DNA of 64,000 bases from Episyrphus balteatus (lineage: Eukaryota > Arthropoda > Insecta > Diptera > Syrphidae). The notes below the pieces were generated by a model. The model was not told the origin of the DNA. It was given only the letters and a program-made list of their open reading frames with translations, and searched no databases. Below are positions 24,526 to 35,153 of this stretch, piece by piece (within the stretch, counting starts at the first letter, position 1; each line of letters opens with the position of its first letter). The position numbers were made by a program, and so were the translations under genes. The stretch lies in contig NC_079135.1 in NCBI RefSeq assembly GCF_945859705.1, positions 78,004,253 to 78,068,252 on the forward strand. The letters are read 5' to 3'.

Positions 24526-26316
24526 ATGGTACGAGAAAATTTGGGTGCAAAGCCTAAGGCCACCTTGTCAGGTGCAAATACAAGTATGGGTGCAGGTACA
24601 AACACAGATACAGGTACAAATACAGGGGCAAGCACAAGTACAGGGAGAGGAACAGCAAGAGTTACGGGAGGGGTAACTATTAGAGATCCGTATCCACTTA
24701 GGTCTAGAAGAAATGGAGGTTTAGAAGATTCTTTGCTTAGTTATACGAACGGGAATCATTCCTTCATAGAGAATCCCCTTTCTGATTCGGCGCTGAATCG
24801 GAATAATGAAAATGAAGAAATTGAAGAAGAAGCAGATGACCTAGATGAAGGTAATGAACAGGGGGCAGTAGGTCCTAATCCAGGAGGACAAAATGTTCCT
24901 TTTGAACTGATTGATTTAGAGTCAGAGGAAGAAAGTAGGGAAACAGTTCATAGGCGGACACAAGCCTATAACAGAGAATCGTTACAAATAACACTCGACG
25001 ACTTAGAAAGGCAAGCATTAGAAGTCCTTGATGAAAAAAGAGAAGAAAGTAAGGTTAATGATAATCTTATTAAAGTAATTGAAGCCACCGTTTCAAGGTC
25101 AGTAGAGGATACTCATAAGAAAACCATGGCATTATTATGTGAACAAATGAAGAGCATGAAAACCATGCGCTCAATGGTCCAAGTTGTCACTAATAATGTC
25201 ATGACTCTTCATGAGCGTCTACAGGTAGTAGAGACTTCTGCAATATCGCTACACGATAAGCAGAGAAAGATTGAATCGAATTTTGGTTCCAAGACTCAGC
25301 CTAAGCAGCGTACATCTTCACCCCAAAATGTAGGCCAGGCTATGTCTGAACAACATACATATAATCATGAGGTGCCGAAGCGTCTCGACGTCCATAAATG
25401 GAAGGTCAAATTTGATGGAGATCCGAAAAAGATGTCTGTAGAGAGTTTCCTATTTAGGATAGAATTTCTCCAAAAGAAACATAAAATTAGCAGTGACCAT
25501 GTTTTTGATTGCTTCAATTATTTGCTGACAGGGTCAGCGGAAGCATGGTACTGGCAATATCTTCAAGAAAATGAAGATGACGAAATGCTAAACTACTTTG
25601 ATCTGAAGAATGCTTTGTTGAGACAGTTTAGAAACACTAGAGGCGATCATGAAATCTTAAGAACTATCATGGATCGCCGCCAACAACCTCACGAGTCCTT
25701 CGATGAGTATTACTCAGAAATTAGAGGGCTAACACTACAAATGCAGAAAAGGCCAGACGAGGAAGATCTTGTATCTATTATAAGGCAAAATATCAAAGAT
25801 AGGGTGTCAAATCTTATATTTAGCTCTACAATCAACAATATTCGTGACCTTAGAGAAGAGTGTCGACGGGCAGAGAAACATCTAGCTACCCGAGAGTATA
25901 AGCAGAAGAAGCAAGTAAGTGAACTTGAAGAATGGGATCAGAATCAAAAAGATTCGTTATCAGAAGGATCTGAAGAGGAAGAAGGGGAACAACTTGCAGC
26001 AGTACAGCTTAATCGGACGGACCGATTTCAGACAAATACCAAACCTGACCAACGAAACAAGACATACAAACACAACGAACGCGACAAACGCTTAGAACAT
26101 GGGAAGGACAAAAGGACGGAACTTACAAAGGACAACAAATCAACTGCTCCAGTTTGCCCGTCGACATTCCATGCGCTAACATGTTTCAGCTGCGGTCAAG
26201 GAAACATCTCGTTTAAGTGCGCTACTTGTGAGGGAAACATGCGGGTCGGCAGTTCACCCGGGATGACTCCGCCGGCGACAGTAACAATCCCGGAACAGAA
26301 ATCTGTGGAAAAATAA
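24526..26316 (+). CDS. gag: Retrotransposon Gag polyprotein
   Basis: 596 residues, the structural capsid protein of the gypsy-type element. The N-terminus (about 14-48) is a Thr/Gly/Ala/Ser low-complexity run derived from repeats of a GTNT-like unit. Two acidic stretches follow (about 85-105 and 125-140), then a probable coiled coil (about 151-253). Residues about 287-455 show the pattern of the retrotransposon gag domain (KFDG, FL.RIEFLQ, AWYWQYL, LLRQFR, ESFDEYYSEI). The C-terminus has CFSC (553-556) and CATC (565-568). The first resembles a CCHC zinc knuckle in which the His is Asn and one residue is missing, so the knuckle appears broken. The start ATG is the first in frame after the leader. 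Pol follows in the -1 frame. Confidence 0.9.
   Translation: MVRENLGAKPKATLSGANTSMGAGTNTDTGTNTGASTSTGRGTARVTGGVTIRDPYPLRSRRNGGLEDSLLSYTNGNHSFIENPLSDSALNRNNENEEIEEEADDLDEGNEQGAVGPNPGGQNVPFELIDLESEEESRETVHRRTQAYNRESLQITLDDLERQALEVLDEKREESKVNDNLIKVIEATVSRSVEDTHKKTMALLCEQMKSMKTMRSMVQVVTNNVMTLHERLQVVETSAISLHDKQRKIESNFGSKTQPKQRTSSPQNVGQAMSEQHTYNHEVPKRLDVHKWKVKFDGDPKKMSVESFLFRIEFLQKKHKISSDHVFDCFNYLLTGSAEAWYWQYLQENEDDEMLNYFDLKNALLRQFRNTRGDHEILRTIMDRRQQPHESFDEYYSEIRGLTLQMQKRPDEEDLVSIIRQNIKDRVSNLIFSSTINNIRDLREECRRAEKHLATREYKQKKQVSELEEWDQNQKDSLSEGSEEEEGEQLAAVQLNRTDRFQTNTKPDQRNKTYKHNERDKRLEHGKDKRTELTKDNKSTAPVCPSTFHALTCFSCGQGNISFKCATCEGNMRVGSSPGMTPPATVTIPEQKSVEK
26307..26316 (+). promoter_or_regulatory. 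Candidate -1 ribosomal frameshift site at the gag stop
   Basis: The sequence is GGAAAAATAA. The last gag codons GAA AAA are followed directly by the TAA stop. Slipping back one base re-pairs AAA on AAA perfectly and enters the pol frame, which is open from about 26232. It is not a canonical X XXY YYZ heptamer, so the exact site is inferred. Confidence 0.45.
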
Positions 26317-26393
26317 AGATTTTAAAACGAGAACCAAGTATATTAACATTAACTTACTGTGATGAGCGTCCAACCAAAAGTCTCCACCAACGG

Positions 26394-29300
26394 ATGCAGG
26401 AATATGAAGAGGCTCGAAAACGAATTTTTAATGAAGAAGTTACCTGTGATACAGAAGATATGACGATACAAAAAAGTAGAAAATATAAAAAGATATCTAG
26501 GCTTAGGGAAAGAAGTGCAATCATTAGACGTAGGAAGGTTAATATAGAAGCAACAGTTTTGTCAGTTTCAGATGACAATAGGCCATATGCCAAAGTAAAA
26601 GTAAATGGAGAAGAGATGTTAGGGCTCTTAGACAGTGGGGCTTCTATCAGCTGTCTCGGGAAAGGTGCAATGGATTTTATCCAAAAACATAATATACAAA
26701 CTAAAGCAATGAAAATAGACATCAGAACAGCAGACGGCAATAATCAAAAGATAAGCGGGAGGTTCACGGCTGAGGTTTCTTGGGGGGGTCAAACTCAAGA
26801 GATGGAGTTATATGTGGTTCCAAGTTTGCAACAACAACTCTATTTGGGAGTGGATTTCTGGAGAACTTTTAAAGTTGCTCCTAACGTTATCAGTTCTCTA
26901 GACAATTTATCACCGGCGGAAGGGCAGGAGGTTGATCCTATGCGTAAGCTGACACCAGAACAAACTGGAGAGTTGGAACGGGTAAAGATGGCATTTCCTT
27001 CGTTTGCAGTACTAGGGTTGGGTAAAACCACATTAGAAGAACACGTTATTGAGATGGAGAACGACATTCCTATCAAGCAAAGGCATTATCCAATATCTCC
27101 TGTGATACAAAAGTTAATGTACGCTGAGCTTGATAGGATGCTTGAGTTAGGAGTCATTGAAGAAAGCAATAGCCCCTACAGCTCTCCCGTTGTTCTGGTC
27201 AGGAAGCCAGGCAAAAACAGACTTTGCTTGGATTCAAGAAAAATAAATGCGGAAACAAAGAAGTTCGCCTATCCTCTTCCACATATTGAGGGGATTTTAA
27301 GCCGGCTCCAGGACACGCATTTCATTTCGAGCATCGATTTGAAGGACGCTTTTTGGCAGATACCTCTGGAGGTCAAATCAAGAGAAAAGACAGCTTTCAC
27401 AGTCCCTGGGAGGGCATTGTATCAGTTCACGGTTATGCCATTTGGACTATGCAATGCAGCTCAGAGAATGTGCAAGCTGATGGACAAAGTCATTCCCGCT
27501 CGTTTGAGGGAGAGTGTCTTTGTCTACCTCGATGATCTTTTGATTTGTTCTCCAGACTTTGAAACCCACATGAGCGTTCTCAAAGAGGTTGCGAGATGTC
27601 TGCGTGAAGCGGGGCTGACGATTAACGTCGAAAAAAGCAAATTCTGTTTTAAGGAGATCAAATACTTGGGCTATTTCGTCGGTGATGGTTGTCTGAGGAC
27701 TGATCCAGGGAAAGTTTCGGCGGTGAAAGATTTTCCGATTCCTAAGACTTCCAAACAACTCCGTCGGTTCCTGGGGATGACGGGTTGGTATAGGCGTTTT
27801 ATACCTAATTTTGCGACTATATCAGCTCCAATGACAGACTGCTTAAAAACGGGGAAAAACTTTATTATGACCCCAGAAGCCTTAACGGCATTCGAAGAAT
27901 TAAAAACAATGCTGGTCACAGCACCAATTTTAGTGAATCCGGACTTTAAACGACATTTCTACATACAATGCGACGCATCAACCTCAGGTGTAGGGAGCGT
28001 ACTTTTCCAAATAGATGACGAGAATAACGAACGACCGATAGCTTTCATATCCCAGAAGCTTAATCCCGCACAGCGGAACTACAGTGTCACGGAGCTTGAA
28101 TGCTATGCGGCCGTTTTGTCGGTAAAGAAGTTCCGAGCCTACGTTGAGGGTTTACCTTTCACTATAATTACTGACCACGCAAGTCTCAAATGGTTGATGA
28201 GCCAAAAAGACCTGAGTGGTAGGTTGGCCCGTTGGAGCCTTAAACTGCAGGCATTCGTTTTTAAAATTGAGCATAGGAAAGGCATCCTCAATGTAGTCCC
28301 GGATACTCTCTCACGAGTTCATATGGACGAGATCGATACCGGAACACAAGAAGTTGACTTCAATTCACCACACTTTTCATCTGAAGAGTATGTTGAATTG
28401 AAGAAGACTATAGAAGAAAACAAGGACAAACTTCCTGACATATGCATCTCGGACGGATTTGTATACAAACGTACTGACAGACGAACAGGTGACCCAATAC
28501 AAGAAGATAGAGCGTGGAAACTCTGGGTTCCGAGGGAGTTGCGTGGGAGTCTTTTGGAATCGGCACATGATTCATTTGCTTCAGGACATGGTGGTATACA
28601 CAAAATTTTGGCAAAGCTTAGGCAAAGATACTTTTGGCCAAATATGACCGTTGAGGTACAGGAGTATGTTAAAAAGTGTGATGTTTGCAAATGTAGCAAG
28701 CCTATGAATATAATATCAAAACCACCGATGGGAGATCAAATTTTAACAGAGAGACCATTTCAGAGACTTTACATAGATTTTCTAGGGCCATATCCTAGAA
28801 CTAAAAAAGGGAATACTCATATTTTTATAGTCTTAGACCACTTTAGTAAGTACGTATTTTTAAACCCAATTCGAAAAGCAACAGCAGCAGAGGTAGTTAA
28901 ATATCTTGAAGAACATGTATTCCATATGTTCGGTGTACCCGAATACATACACTCAGACAATGGAAAACAATTCGTATCCGAACTGTTTTCTAGCTTCTTA
29001 TCAAAATACGGGGTTAAGCATGTAAGAACTGCTTTCTACTCACCACAAGCTAATGCTTCGGAACGAGTGAACAGATCAGTCTTAGCTAAAATTCGATCAT
29101 ATATTGATCATGACCAAAGAAATTGGGATACTCACGTGAGTACCGCTGCATTCTCACTCAGAAGTGTTGTTCATGATGCAACAACTTTCGAGCCATATTA
29201 TGCTGTTTTTGGGACTCAAATGGTTCAAAATGGGGAAACATACAACCTTCTACGAAAACTTGACATGTTGAAAGATACCAATGTCGAAATAAGTAACAAA

Positions 29301-29594
29301 TCTGATAGACTTGCGTTAATTCGTAAAAATATTTTTGAAAATCTGAAATTGGCACACGATAAATCAACTAAAACATACAATTTGCGAACCAGAAATATCT
29401 CATACAGAACCGGACAAATAATATACAGGCGCAATTTCAAACAAAGTAACAAGAGCGAACACTATAATGCAAAATTAGGACCTAAATTTATAAAAGGTAT
29501 CATTTTGAAACCTAAAGGAAATTCCCTGTATGAAGTAGGAAACTTGAAGGGTGAAAAGGTTGGCGTTTACCACGCGAAAGACCTACATGCGTAG
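26394..29594 (+). CDS. pol: Retrotransposon Pol polyprotein (protease, RT, RNase H, integrase)
   Basis: 1066 residues from the first ATG. The frame is open back to about 26232, overlapping gag in the -1 frame, so this ATG may not be the true start. Aspartic protease: DSGAS at about 80. Reverse transcriptase: catalytic YLDD at about 378. RNase H: CDAST at about 526 and TDHAS at about 593. Integrase zinc finger: two His near 724-731 and CDVC near 761. Integrase core: Asp in IDFLGPYP (about 792), Asp in HSDNG (about 853) and Glu in ASERVNR (about 889). By my count 34 residues lie between the last two, one fewer than in many gypsy elements. The protein makes cDNA from the element RNA and integrates it. 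No stop or frameshift is seen within it. No env follows. Confidence 0.95.
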   Translation: MQEYEEARKRIFNEEVTCDTEDMTIQKSRKYKKISRLRERSAIIRRRKVNIEATVLSVSDDNRPYAKVKVNGEEMLGLLDSGASISCLGKGAMDFIQKHNIQTKAMKIDIRTADGNNQKISGRFTAEVSWGGQTQEMELYVVPSLQQQLYLGVDFWRTFKVAPNVISSLDNLSPAEGQEVDPMRKLTPEQTGELERVKMAFPSFAVLGLGKTTLEEHVIEMENDIPIKQRHYPISPVIQKLMYAELDRMLELGVIEESNSPYSSPVVLVRKPGKNRLCLDSRKINAETKKFAYPLPHIEGILSRLQDTHFISSIDLKDAFWQIPLEVKSREKTAFTVPGRALYQFTVMPFGLCNAAQRMCKLMDKVIPARLRESVFVYLDDLLICSPDFETHMSVLKEVARCLREAGLTINVEKSKFCFKEIKYLGYFVGDGCLRTDPGKVSAVKDFPIPKTSKQLRRFLGMTGWYRRFIPNFATISAPMTDCLKTGKNFIMTPEALTAFEELKTMLVTAPILVNPDFKRHFYIQCDASTSGVGSVLFQIDDENNERPIAFISQKLNPAQRNYSVTELECYAAVLSVKKFRAYVEGLPFTIITDHASLKWLMSQKDLSGRLARWSLKLQAFVFKIEHRKGILNVVPDTLSRVHMDEIDTGTQEVDFNSPHFSSEEYVELKKTIEENKDKLPDICISDGFVYKRTDRRTGDPIQEDRAWKLWVPRELRGSLLESAHDSFASGHGGIHKILAKLRQRYFWPNMTVEVQEYVKKCDVCKCSKPMNIISKPPMGDQILTERPFQRLYIDFLGPYPRTKKGNTHIFIVLDHFSKYVFLNPIRKATAAEVVKYLEEHVFHMFGVPEYIHSDNGKQFVSELFSSFLSKYGVKHVRTAFYSPQANASERVNRSVLAKIRSYIDHDQRNWDTHVSTAAFSLRSVVHDATTFEPYYAVFGTQMVQNGETYNLLRKLDMLKDTNVEISNKSDRLALIRKNIFENLKLAHDKSTKTYNLRTRNISYRTGQIIYRRNFKQSNKSEHYNAKLGPKFIKGIILKPKGNSLYEVGNLKGEKVGVYHAKDLHA

Positions 29595-29761
29595 ATTTAG
29601 ATCTTAATGACGCACTCTTGCTGCTGTTGCTTCGAATCCTTTCCAGTCTGTGATATTAGTTAGTTAATTATCCAAGAAATTTATGTATTTATTCATATAT
29701 CTATTTATTTTTCTAATATATAATTCTTTAATCTATCTATTTTAATTAATTTATAGCTTTA

Positions 29762-29778
29762 TTTATTTATTTATCTAT

Positions 29779-29829
<51 letters not shown>

Positions 29830-29832
29830 TTT
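29762..29832. repeat. (TTTA)n microsatellite
   Basis: About 17 tandem TTTA units, with one TCTA variant near the start. Confidence 0.9.
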
Positions 29833-32342
29833 TATGCATTACTGTGATATAATTGTTTGTATTTGTCTCACAGATTTATTTATTTATCTATTTACTACTT
29901 AATTTATTTTTTTTATATAGTTATTTATTTACTTTAGGGATTTGGTGCAATACTTCATGATAAACTGTGATAATAGATTTTTAAGTTAGAGTATTTATTT
30001 TATTAGGGTTAAACTCATTAATGTATTTATTTTCAATTATAAGCGTAACCTTCTTACAAAACTACACTGTGATATTAGTAGAATAAAATTTTGATTAGTA
30101 TTTAATAGGTTAGTTTTATTTACTAGTGATAATAAATTAGTTCATTAATTAGTTTTTTTAACTATTTTTCAATTTTAATCACAGACTGAGTAGGATAATC
30201 AGAAAACAAAATGACCCAAATCAACCCTTACCGATAAAAATGTAACTAAATCTCAGGGCGTGGGACGTACCACACGTAGTCCGAACGGCTATGAAAGGGA
30301 AACAGCATAATTCAATAATTAATACCTGCATTTACATTAACCGAACGCAATGACCTTACTTTTCTTACGAGTCCAGTCCACTCACGACCACTCATGGACT
30401 GTCATCGAGCATGTTGCGTAGGCCATCGCGTTCGATTCAAAAAAAAATAAACTTTAAGTCTCAACTCTTAACCCACCCTAAACCTTCGAAACCATAAATG
30501 TCTTTAAATGTTTAGTACGTAGATACAAATTAGCGTACATATTGAATATGGCAATACAGATACCTATAAGGAACACACACCTACACACACACACACAAAC
30601 TATAACGATTTCATCCCCTAAGTAAGGTCCTGATACTGTCATTTCTAATGCCCCACTTATTATCATTTTTTTGTCTCACAATCACTAAAACTCACTTGTA
30701 GCATACAGGGGGTAGTTAAGGGGTTGAATTTTAATAAAAAAATTGATAAATGAAGCCGGACTGTCCTAAGCGGGAATCCTGAAAAGAAAAAAAGAAAAAT
30801 GGTTAGACGAATGACGGATAGGGAGTTTCTGGTGGAAAATGTATCTTGAACAATCACTCAAGTAGAGTGGGTGTTTAGGAAACATTCCCCACCGTCAAAC
30901 TTATCTTGAAGATCACTCGTTGCGTGGCAAATAGATTTATCCAGGGACTGAACTGGAACTGAAAACTGAAAAAGAAAAAAAAAAATGTTAGGGTAGGCTC
31001 TGTATGAGGGAACAATCATAGACTTACCTGATAAGGGTAACAAAAAAATAATGTTTTGTTGACATCATGGGTTTATTTTATCATTTTTATTTTTAATTTA
31101 CTATTGATTTTTTTTATTATTTTATTTCTTTTTGTATATAATCCAAGGGAATTAAAAAAACAAAAAAAAGAAGAGGTTTAACACACGCTAGAAATGTAAA
31201 ATAAACTTAGAAATGTCAAAACGAAATGACAGGCACGACGAAATTAGGAAGAAAAGAGGAAAAGAAGATAAAAAGAAAGAAGCTCGATCTTTTTAACCCG
31301 TGGCAAAAAGCCGAACTAAAAGAGAAAACAAGCAAAGAAGAACGGAAGTTAAAATGCTTGCAGTTTGATTCAAAATCAAGAATCAAATTTAATATTTATG
31401 TGCAATATTAGATATAAGATTCAATTTATGGAGAAATAAGACTGATCGTGTTTGTTTGAATGTTTAATTAAGTAGTTTAGACAAAATTTTTATAGTTTTA
31501 GCCACAAAAGAAGTATAGGTACTAAAAGTAGTAAAAGTACTAATACATACACTAACTTAAAACGAAGAGTGTGTGATGTAAGAAACTAAGAAACTGCTTG
31601 AAAAGGAAAGATCAATGTAGTTGTGGCGGGGTAAAAGAGCTTTTTCGTTTCCAAAGAATTTGGAAAAGAAGAAAGAAAGGATAATGAAAGAATAACGAAA
31701 GTGGGGAACTAGGGCATTGACCTCAGATGCATTTTTGGAATTAAAAATCATTTGATTGAAACAAGTGCAACCTAACATATGTTAGACTAGTGCTGTGTGC
31801 TACGATTATCGATTTTTATAGAAATCAGAAAAGAAGAAGAAAAAGTTTAAATTTTTTTGTGCGAATAAAAAAAGATTATACAGTGAGTAGTTTTTTTTTA
31901 TGGATGATTTTTTTATAATAATTTATTGCAAATAAATTAAATGTAAATTATTTAAATATAATAAAATTAGTTTTAACAAAATAATTTAAATAGAATCTGT
32001 GGGAACACAAAGGAGGGCCAAAGACAATTAAGTCGGCCAAGTGAGGGTGTCGGAATTCAAGAATTAAAAAAAAAAGAGGTATGTGTAGCAAATCCTTGAA
32101 ATTCATTTTGAATTTTATTTAATAATAAAGGATATGCGTTGCTTAGGTTTAGGATTGGAACCAATTTAAATTCAAAGCCTGGCGAGACAAACGTGTATAT
32201 ACATATATACATATATATACAGTATAAATTCATAGATATACATATATATATATGCAGTCACAGAAAGGTTAAGAAGAAAAGATAAAAGTTTCACCTAGAC
32301 CTCTGTGGGATTTTTATTTTTGGATACGGGTTTTGTGGCAAA

Positions 32343-32410
32343 GTGTACCGCTGGTCAAAAAGGTACCGCTGGACAAAAAGGTACCGCTTAACATAAAAAG
32401 GTACCGCTTA
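32343..32410. repeat. Tandem 18-20 bp repeat with GGTACCGCT core
   Basis: Three and a half units of GGTACCGCTGGACAAAAA type, with small changes between units. They lie in the 3' noncoding region of the retrotransposon. Confidence 0.85.
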
Positions 32411-32917
32411 TTCATATGACTGTGAAAAGTCAAGGGCAGTCAAGGGCACAAGAATTAACATCCTTGGTTCCAGAAGATACATTTGTATCCGTGTTTTCTT
32501 TTAATAATTTAAATGAAATTCAATTTTTTTAATTATTTTTTTTTAATCTTAAATTTTTTTGAGAAATTAAATTTTTTGCAATTTTTTTGATTTTTTTTAT
32601 GAAATGAAAAGGATTAATTGTCAAAAGAAAAGTTAAAGTGTTCAAAATAATTAAAGATACAAACAAATTAATCAAAAAAAAAAAAAAAAAAATTAAATAA
32701 AAGAGTGAAATTAAAACAAAGACTACATATATAGAATATATACATACATATATATATAAATCAAAAAAAAAGTAAAATCAGTGCGCGTGAAGGGTCAAGA
32801 ATTAAGAACCCCAAAAATCCGTCATCCAGGAACGTGCTGCCGGCAGGACTTCGTGGGACGAGAAAAAACGTAAGTTGTTTTTATATATTGATATATATTG
32901 AAAAATTATATTTAAAT

Positions 32918-32944
32918 TTATATATATATATATATATATATAAA
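32918..32944. repeat. (AT)n microsatellite
   Basis: About 13 AT units within the retrotransposon 3' region. Further short TA runs are at 32185-32260 and 32980. Confidence 0.85.
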
Positions 32945-33995
32945 TATACCTATATATTAAAAATCTTTGAAGAAAAAAAAAAAATATATATATATAAACA
33001 AATAAAAACAAAGAGAGAACAAAAAGAAAAAACAAAAAAAAAAAAAAAAGAACATTTTAAAGGATTTAGATAAATCCTTGAAAATTTATTATTTTTGTAT
33101 CCCCTAAATTTAAAGGAAAAGGAACTTTAACTTTTTTTCAACATTCCATAATTTTAACATTTTTTATTAATTATATTAAATTTAATTACTATACTTATAA
33201 TTTCTTTAAATAAATACATGCTAAGGCAAATTTTAAATCCATGATCAAAAAAATCAGTATTTTCTTTGATAAAATTGAAATTTTTTTTTGATAAAGATGA
33301 ATTGCTAAAGTAAGCTTAAAGGTGTGTGGGGTTTCAATGAAACCGTCGGCTCAAATGGGGTAAGTTTTCTTTTTAAATCATCGACATTTAAATGAACAGG
33401 ATGGACGCTACAATAGGGATAACGTTTTAGATGCCGAACAACTTTTAATTGCGACTGGAAGTTGCATTAGGGGCTACCTTCCAGAATCCGGCCATGGAGG
33501 TAGCGAAAGGTCGTATCATAGATACAAGGGTGGGAAGGCCAACTTTTGACACCAACATCTGTCAAGGCCTTGTGTGATTTGGCGAACCGCTGTCTGGGTG
33601 AAGCATTGTGTTTTGGAAGGTTTGTGGACTTCAGTTTTAAGGGTAGTTTAGATTAGTTAGCTTGATATACAATTTCGTTATATCTTTTCATATTGAGATA
33701 TAGTTCGTTTATATTTTTATATTGAGATATAAGAATATAATCAATATAAAACATATTTATAGTTAGTTAGTTATTAGGGTTTAGTTTAAGATTTAGTTTT
33801 CAAACCGATGCTTCAAAATTACAACCCTTCACTTAGACAGTGGCATAGATACCTTGTTTGTGTTTATCCTCTCATTTTTGCTTAAGATTCCGTTTCCTTA
33901 TCCTAATCATTTCCGTTTCCTATCCAAATTCCTATCCTATACTATACATTTCCTGGCATGAATTTGATTTGTTGAGTGGGAAATGATGAAGAGGG

Positions 33996-34761
33996 GGCAA
34001 GAACCACTCCCATCCTTCGAGCTAAGCCGAGCTAAAGCAAGCATGCCGTGCCCCTTTCCTCATCATCAAGGTCACTTTATTGCAACCTGAACTCACAACA
34101 ATTTCATGTAACATTGATAAATCTTACGTTGTAATTAAAGTGTAAATTTGAATAAATAGGCCAAAATGATAAATTTTTTTTGTCGATTTCAAGCTTTTTT
34201 CATTTCTTGAATTTTACGAGAACATGTTCTATAGTAAACTTATGTAATTTTTTTTTTTACACCATCAGAAAATAAACATTTTAACGAACGAAATGCCCAC
34301 CGACTTTTTGAAAAAAGCTGATATTTTGACACGTGAATTTTTTATTGAAAATTAGGGTGTTTATTTTGGTATTAAGTCAAAATAAGGTGAACAAATTAAT
34401 ATTTAAAATCAAATAAATTACAGTGTATTTGGGGCATAATAAGGTAGGTTTTCACCAAATTTTGTAGAAAAATTTTTGTTTTTGAAAAAGATAAAAATAA
34501 AAAACCAAAAACTCGGTTTTTTGAATTTTTCACATAAATTTTGAGGTTATGTGAAAAAATTGTTGATACAAAAGTTATAGATCTTTTTATTATCTACAAT
34601 TTTTGCCATACAACTTTTTTCTATAGGATCTGTAGTTTTGCCGGAAATCTAGATATACCATTTTTACCATTAAAAACTCAACCCACCCACTTCCCGAACT
34701 TGGTTCGCCCGTAATTTATTTTTCCTTTCATTTTTATCATATTCACCTCCTTTTCCAATGG
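33996..34761 (+). repeat. Right inverted flank of the retrotransposon (LTR 3' end plus X)
   Basis: Segment 33996-34100 is the LTR 3' end, finishing CTGAACTCACAACA. Segment 34101-34761 is flanking sequence X, present in inverted form at 22342-23004. Because the repeat crosses the LTR/flank boundary, the duplication happened after integration or by gene conversion between arms. Confidence 0.85.
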
Positions 34762-35153
34762 ATGATTTTTTTTGGTTTCAAAAATTATCAACCCTGGTCT
34801 ATAAGTTGAGCTGGAATAACCCACATCTCTAGATTAGCAGTCATGCATTGCATTACATCCACCCACATTCAAGTTTTTTTCAAACGCACAGAAATATTTC
34901 GAGTCGTTTTAGTCCAATTTATCATCTTCTTCTCTATAAGAAGAATTGCAAAAAAAAAACATATAATTTGAATTTTTAGAAAATTGAGAATGAGATATAA
35001 TCTTTGATTCCTAATCTAAAAAAAATTGCTTAATAAACATATATCAAACATTGTCATCAACAAGGTATAGGTAAGGTAAGGTAAGGTAAGGGTGGAAAGA
35101 CCTCGATTTTTTGTAAGTTAGTCTATATATTTTTCAGTGTTGAACCCAAGATA
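34762..35153. other. Spacer with (GGTAA)4 minisatellite
   Basis: GGTAA is repeated four times at 35070-35090. The outer edge (CTGGTCTATAAG, about 34796) weakly mirrors AATAGACCAG at about 22277, so the large inverted repeat may extend a little further. No gene. Confidence 0.5.

Larger units (their letters stand above)
29595..33995 (+). other. Long 3' noncoding region of the retrotransposon, including undetermined LTR start
   Basis: About 4.4 kb lacks any env-like or other domain-bearing frame. It holds a (TTTA)n tract, repeated GGTACCGCT units, an (AT)n tract and several A runs. The 33300-33650 block is less AT-rich. A purine-rich stretch (GTGGGAAATGATGAAGAGGG, 33976-33995) just before the shared inverted segment could be the polypurine tract. 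If so, the LTR would be only about 105 bp. Confidence 0.5.
23005..34100 (+). mobile_element. Ty3/gypsy LTR retrotransposon with inverted termini
   Basis: Order from left: palindromic LTR remnant, primer-binding site, leader, gag, pol (protease, RT, RNase H, integrase), a long 3' noncoding region, and the LTR 3' tail at 34059-34100. Gag and pol are both open, so the copy is relatively young. There is no env-like frame. The integrase-after-RT order and the domain set assign it to Ty3/gypsy (Metaviridae). The integrase spacing and the PQANASERVNR-type motif suggest an insect lineage such as Osvaldo/Ulysses, which is inference. The start of the 3' LTR could not be placed, because the usual direct-repeat partner is missing on the left. 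Confidence 0.85.

Noticed and set aside
33650..33790. CRISPR-like spaced direct repeats (TATATTGAGATATA)
   Set aside because: Only two or three units of AT-rich sequence with no regular spacer, inside a eukaryotic retrotransposon.
23005..34100. DIRS-type retrotransposon, suggested by inverted termini
   Set aside because: Pol carries an aspartic protease and a zinc-finger D-D-E integrase, a tRNA-type primer site is present, and no tyrosine recombinase is seen. This fits Ty3/gypsy with a rearranged end.
22342..34761. Polinton/Maverick element with long terminal inverted repeats
   Set aside because: There is no protein-primed DNA polymerase, packaging ATPase or capsid gene; the coding content is gag and gypsy pol only.
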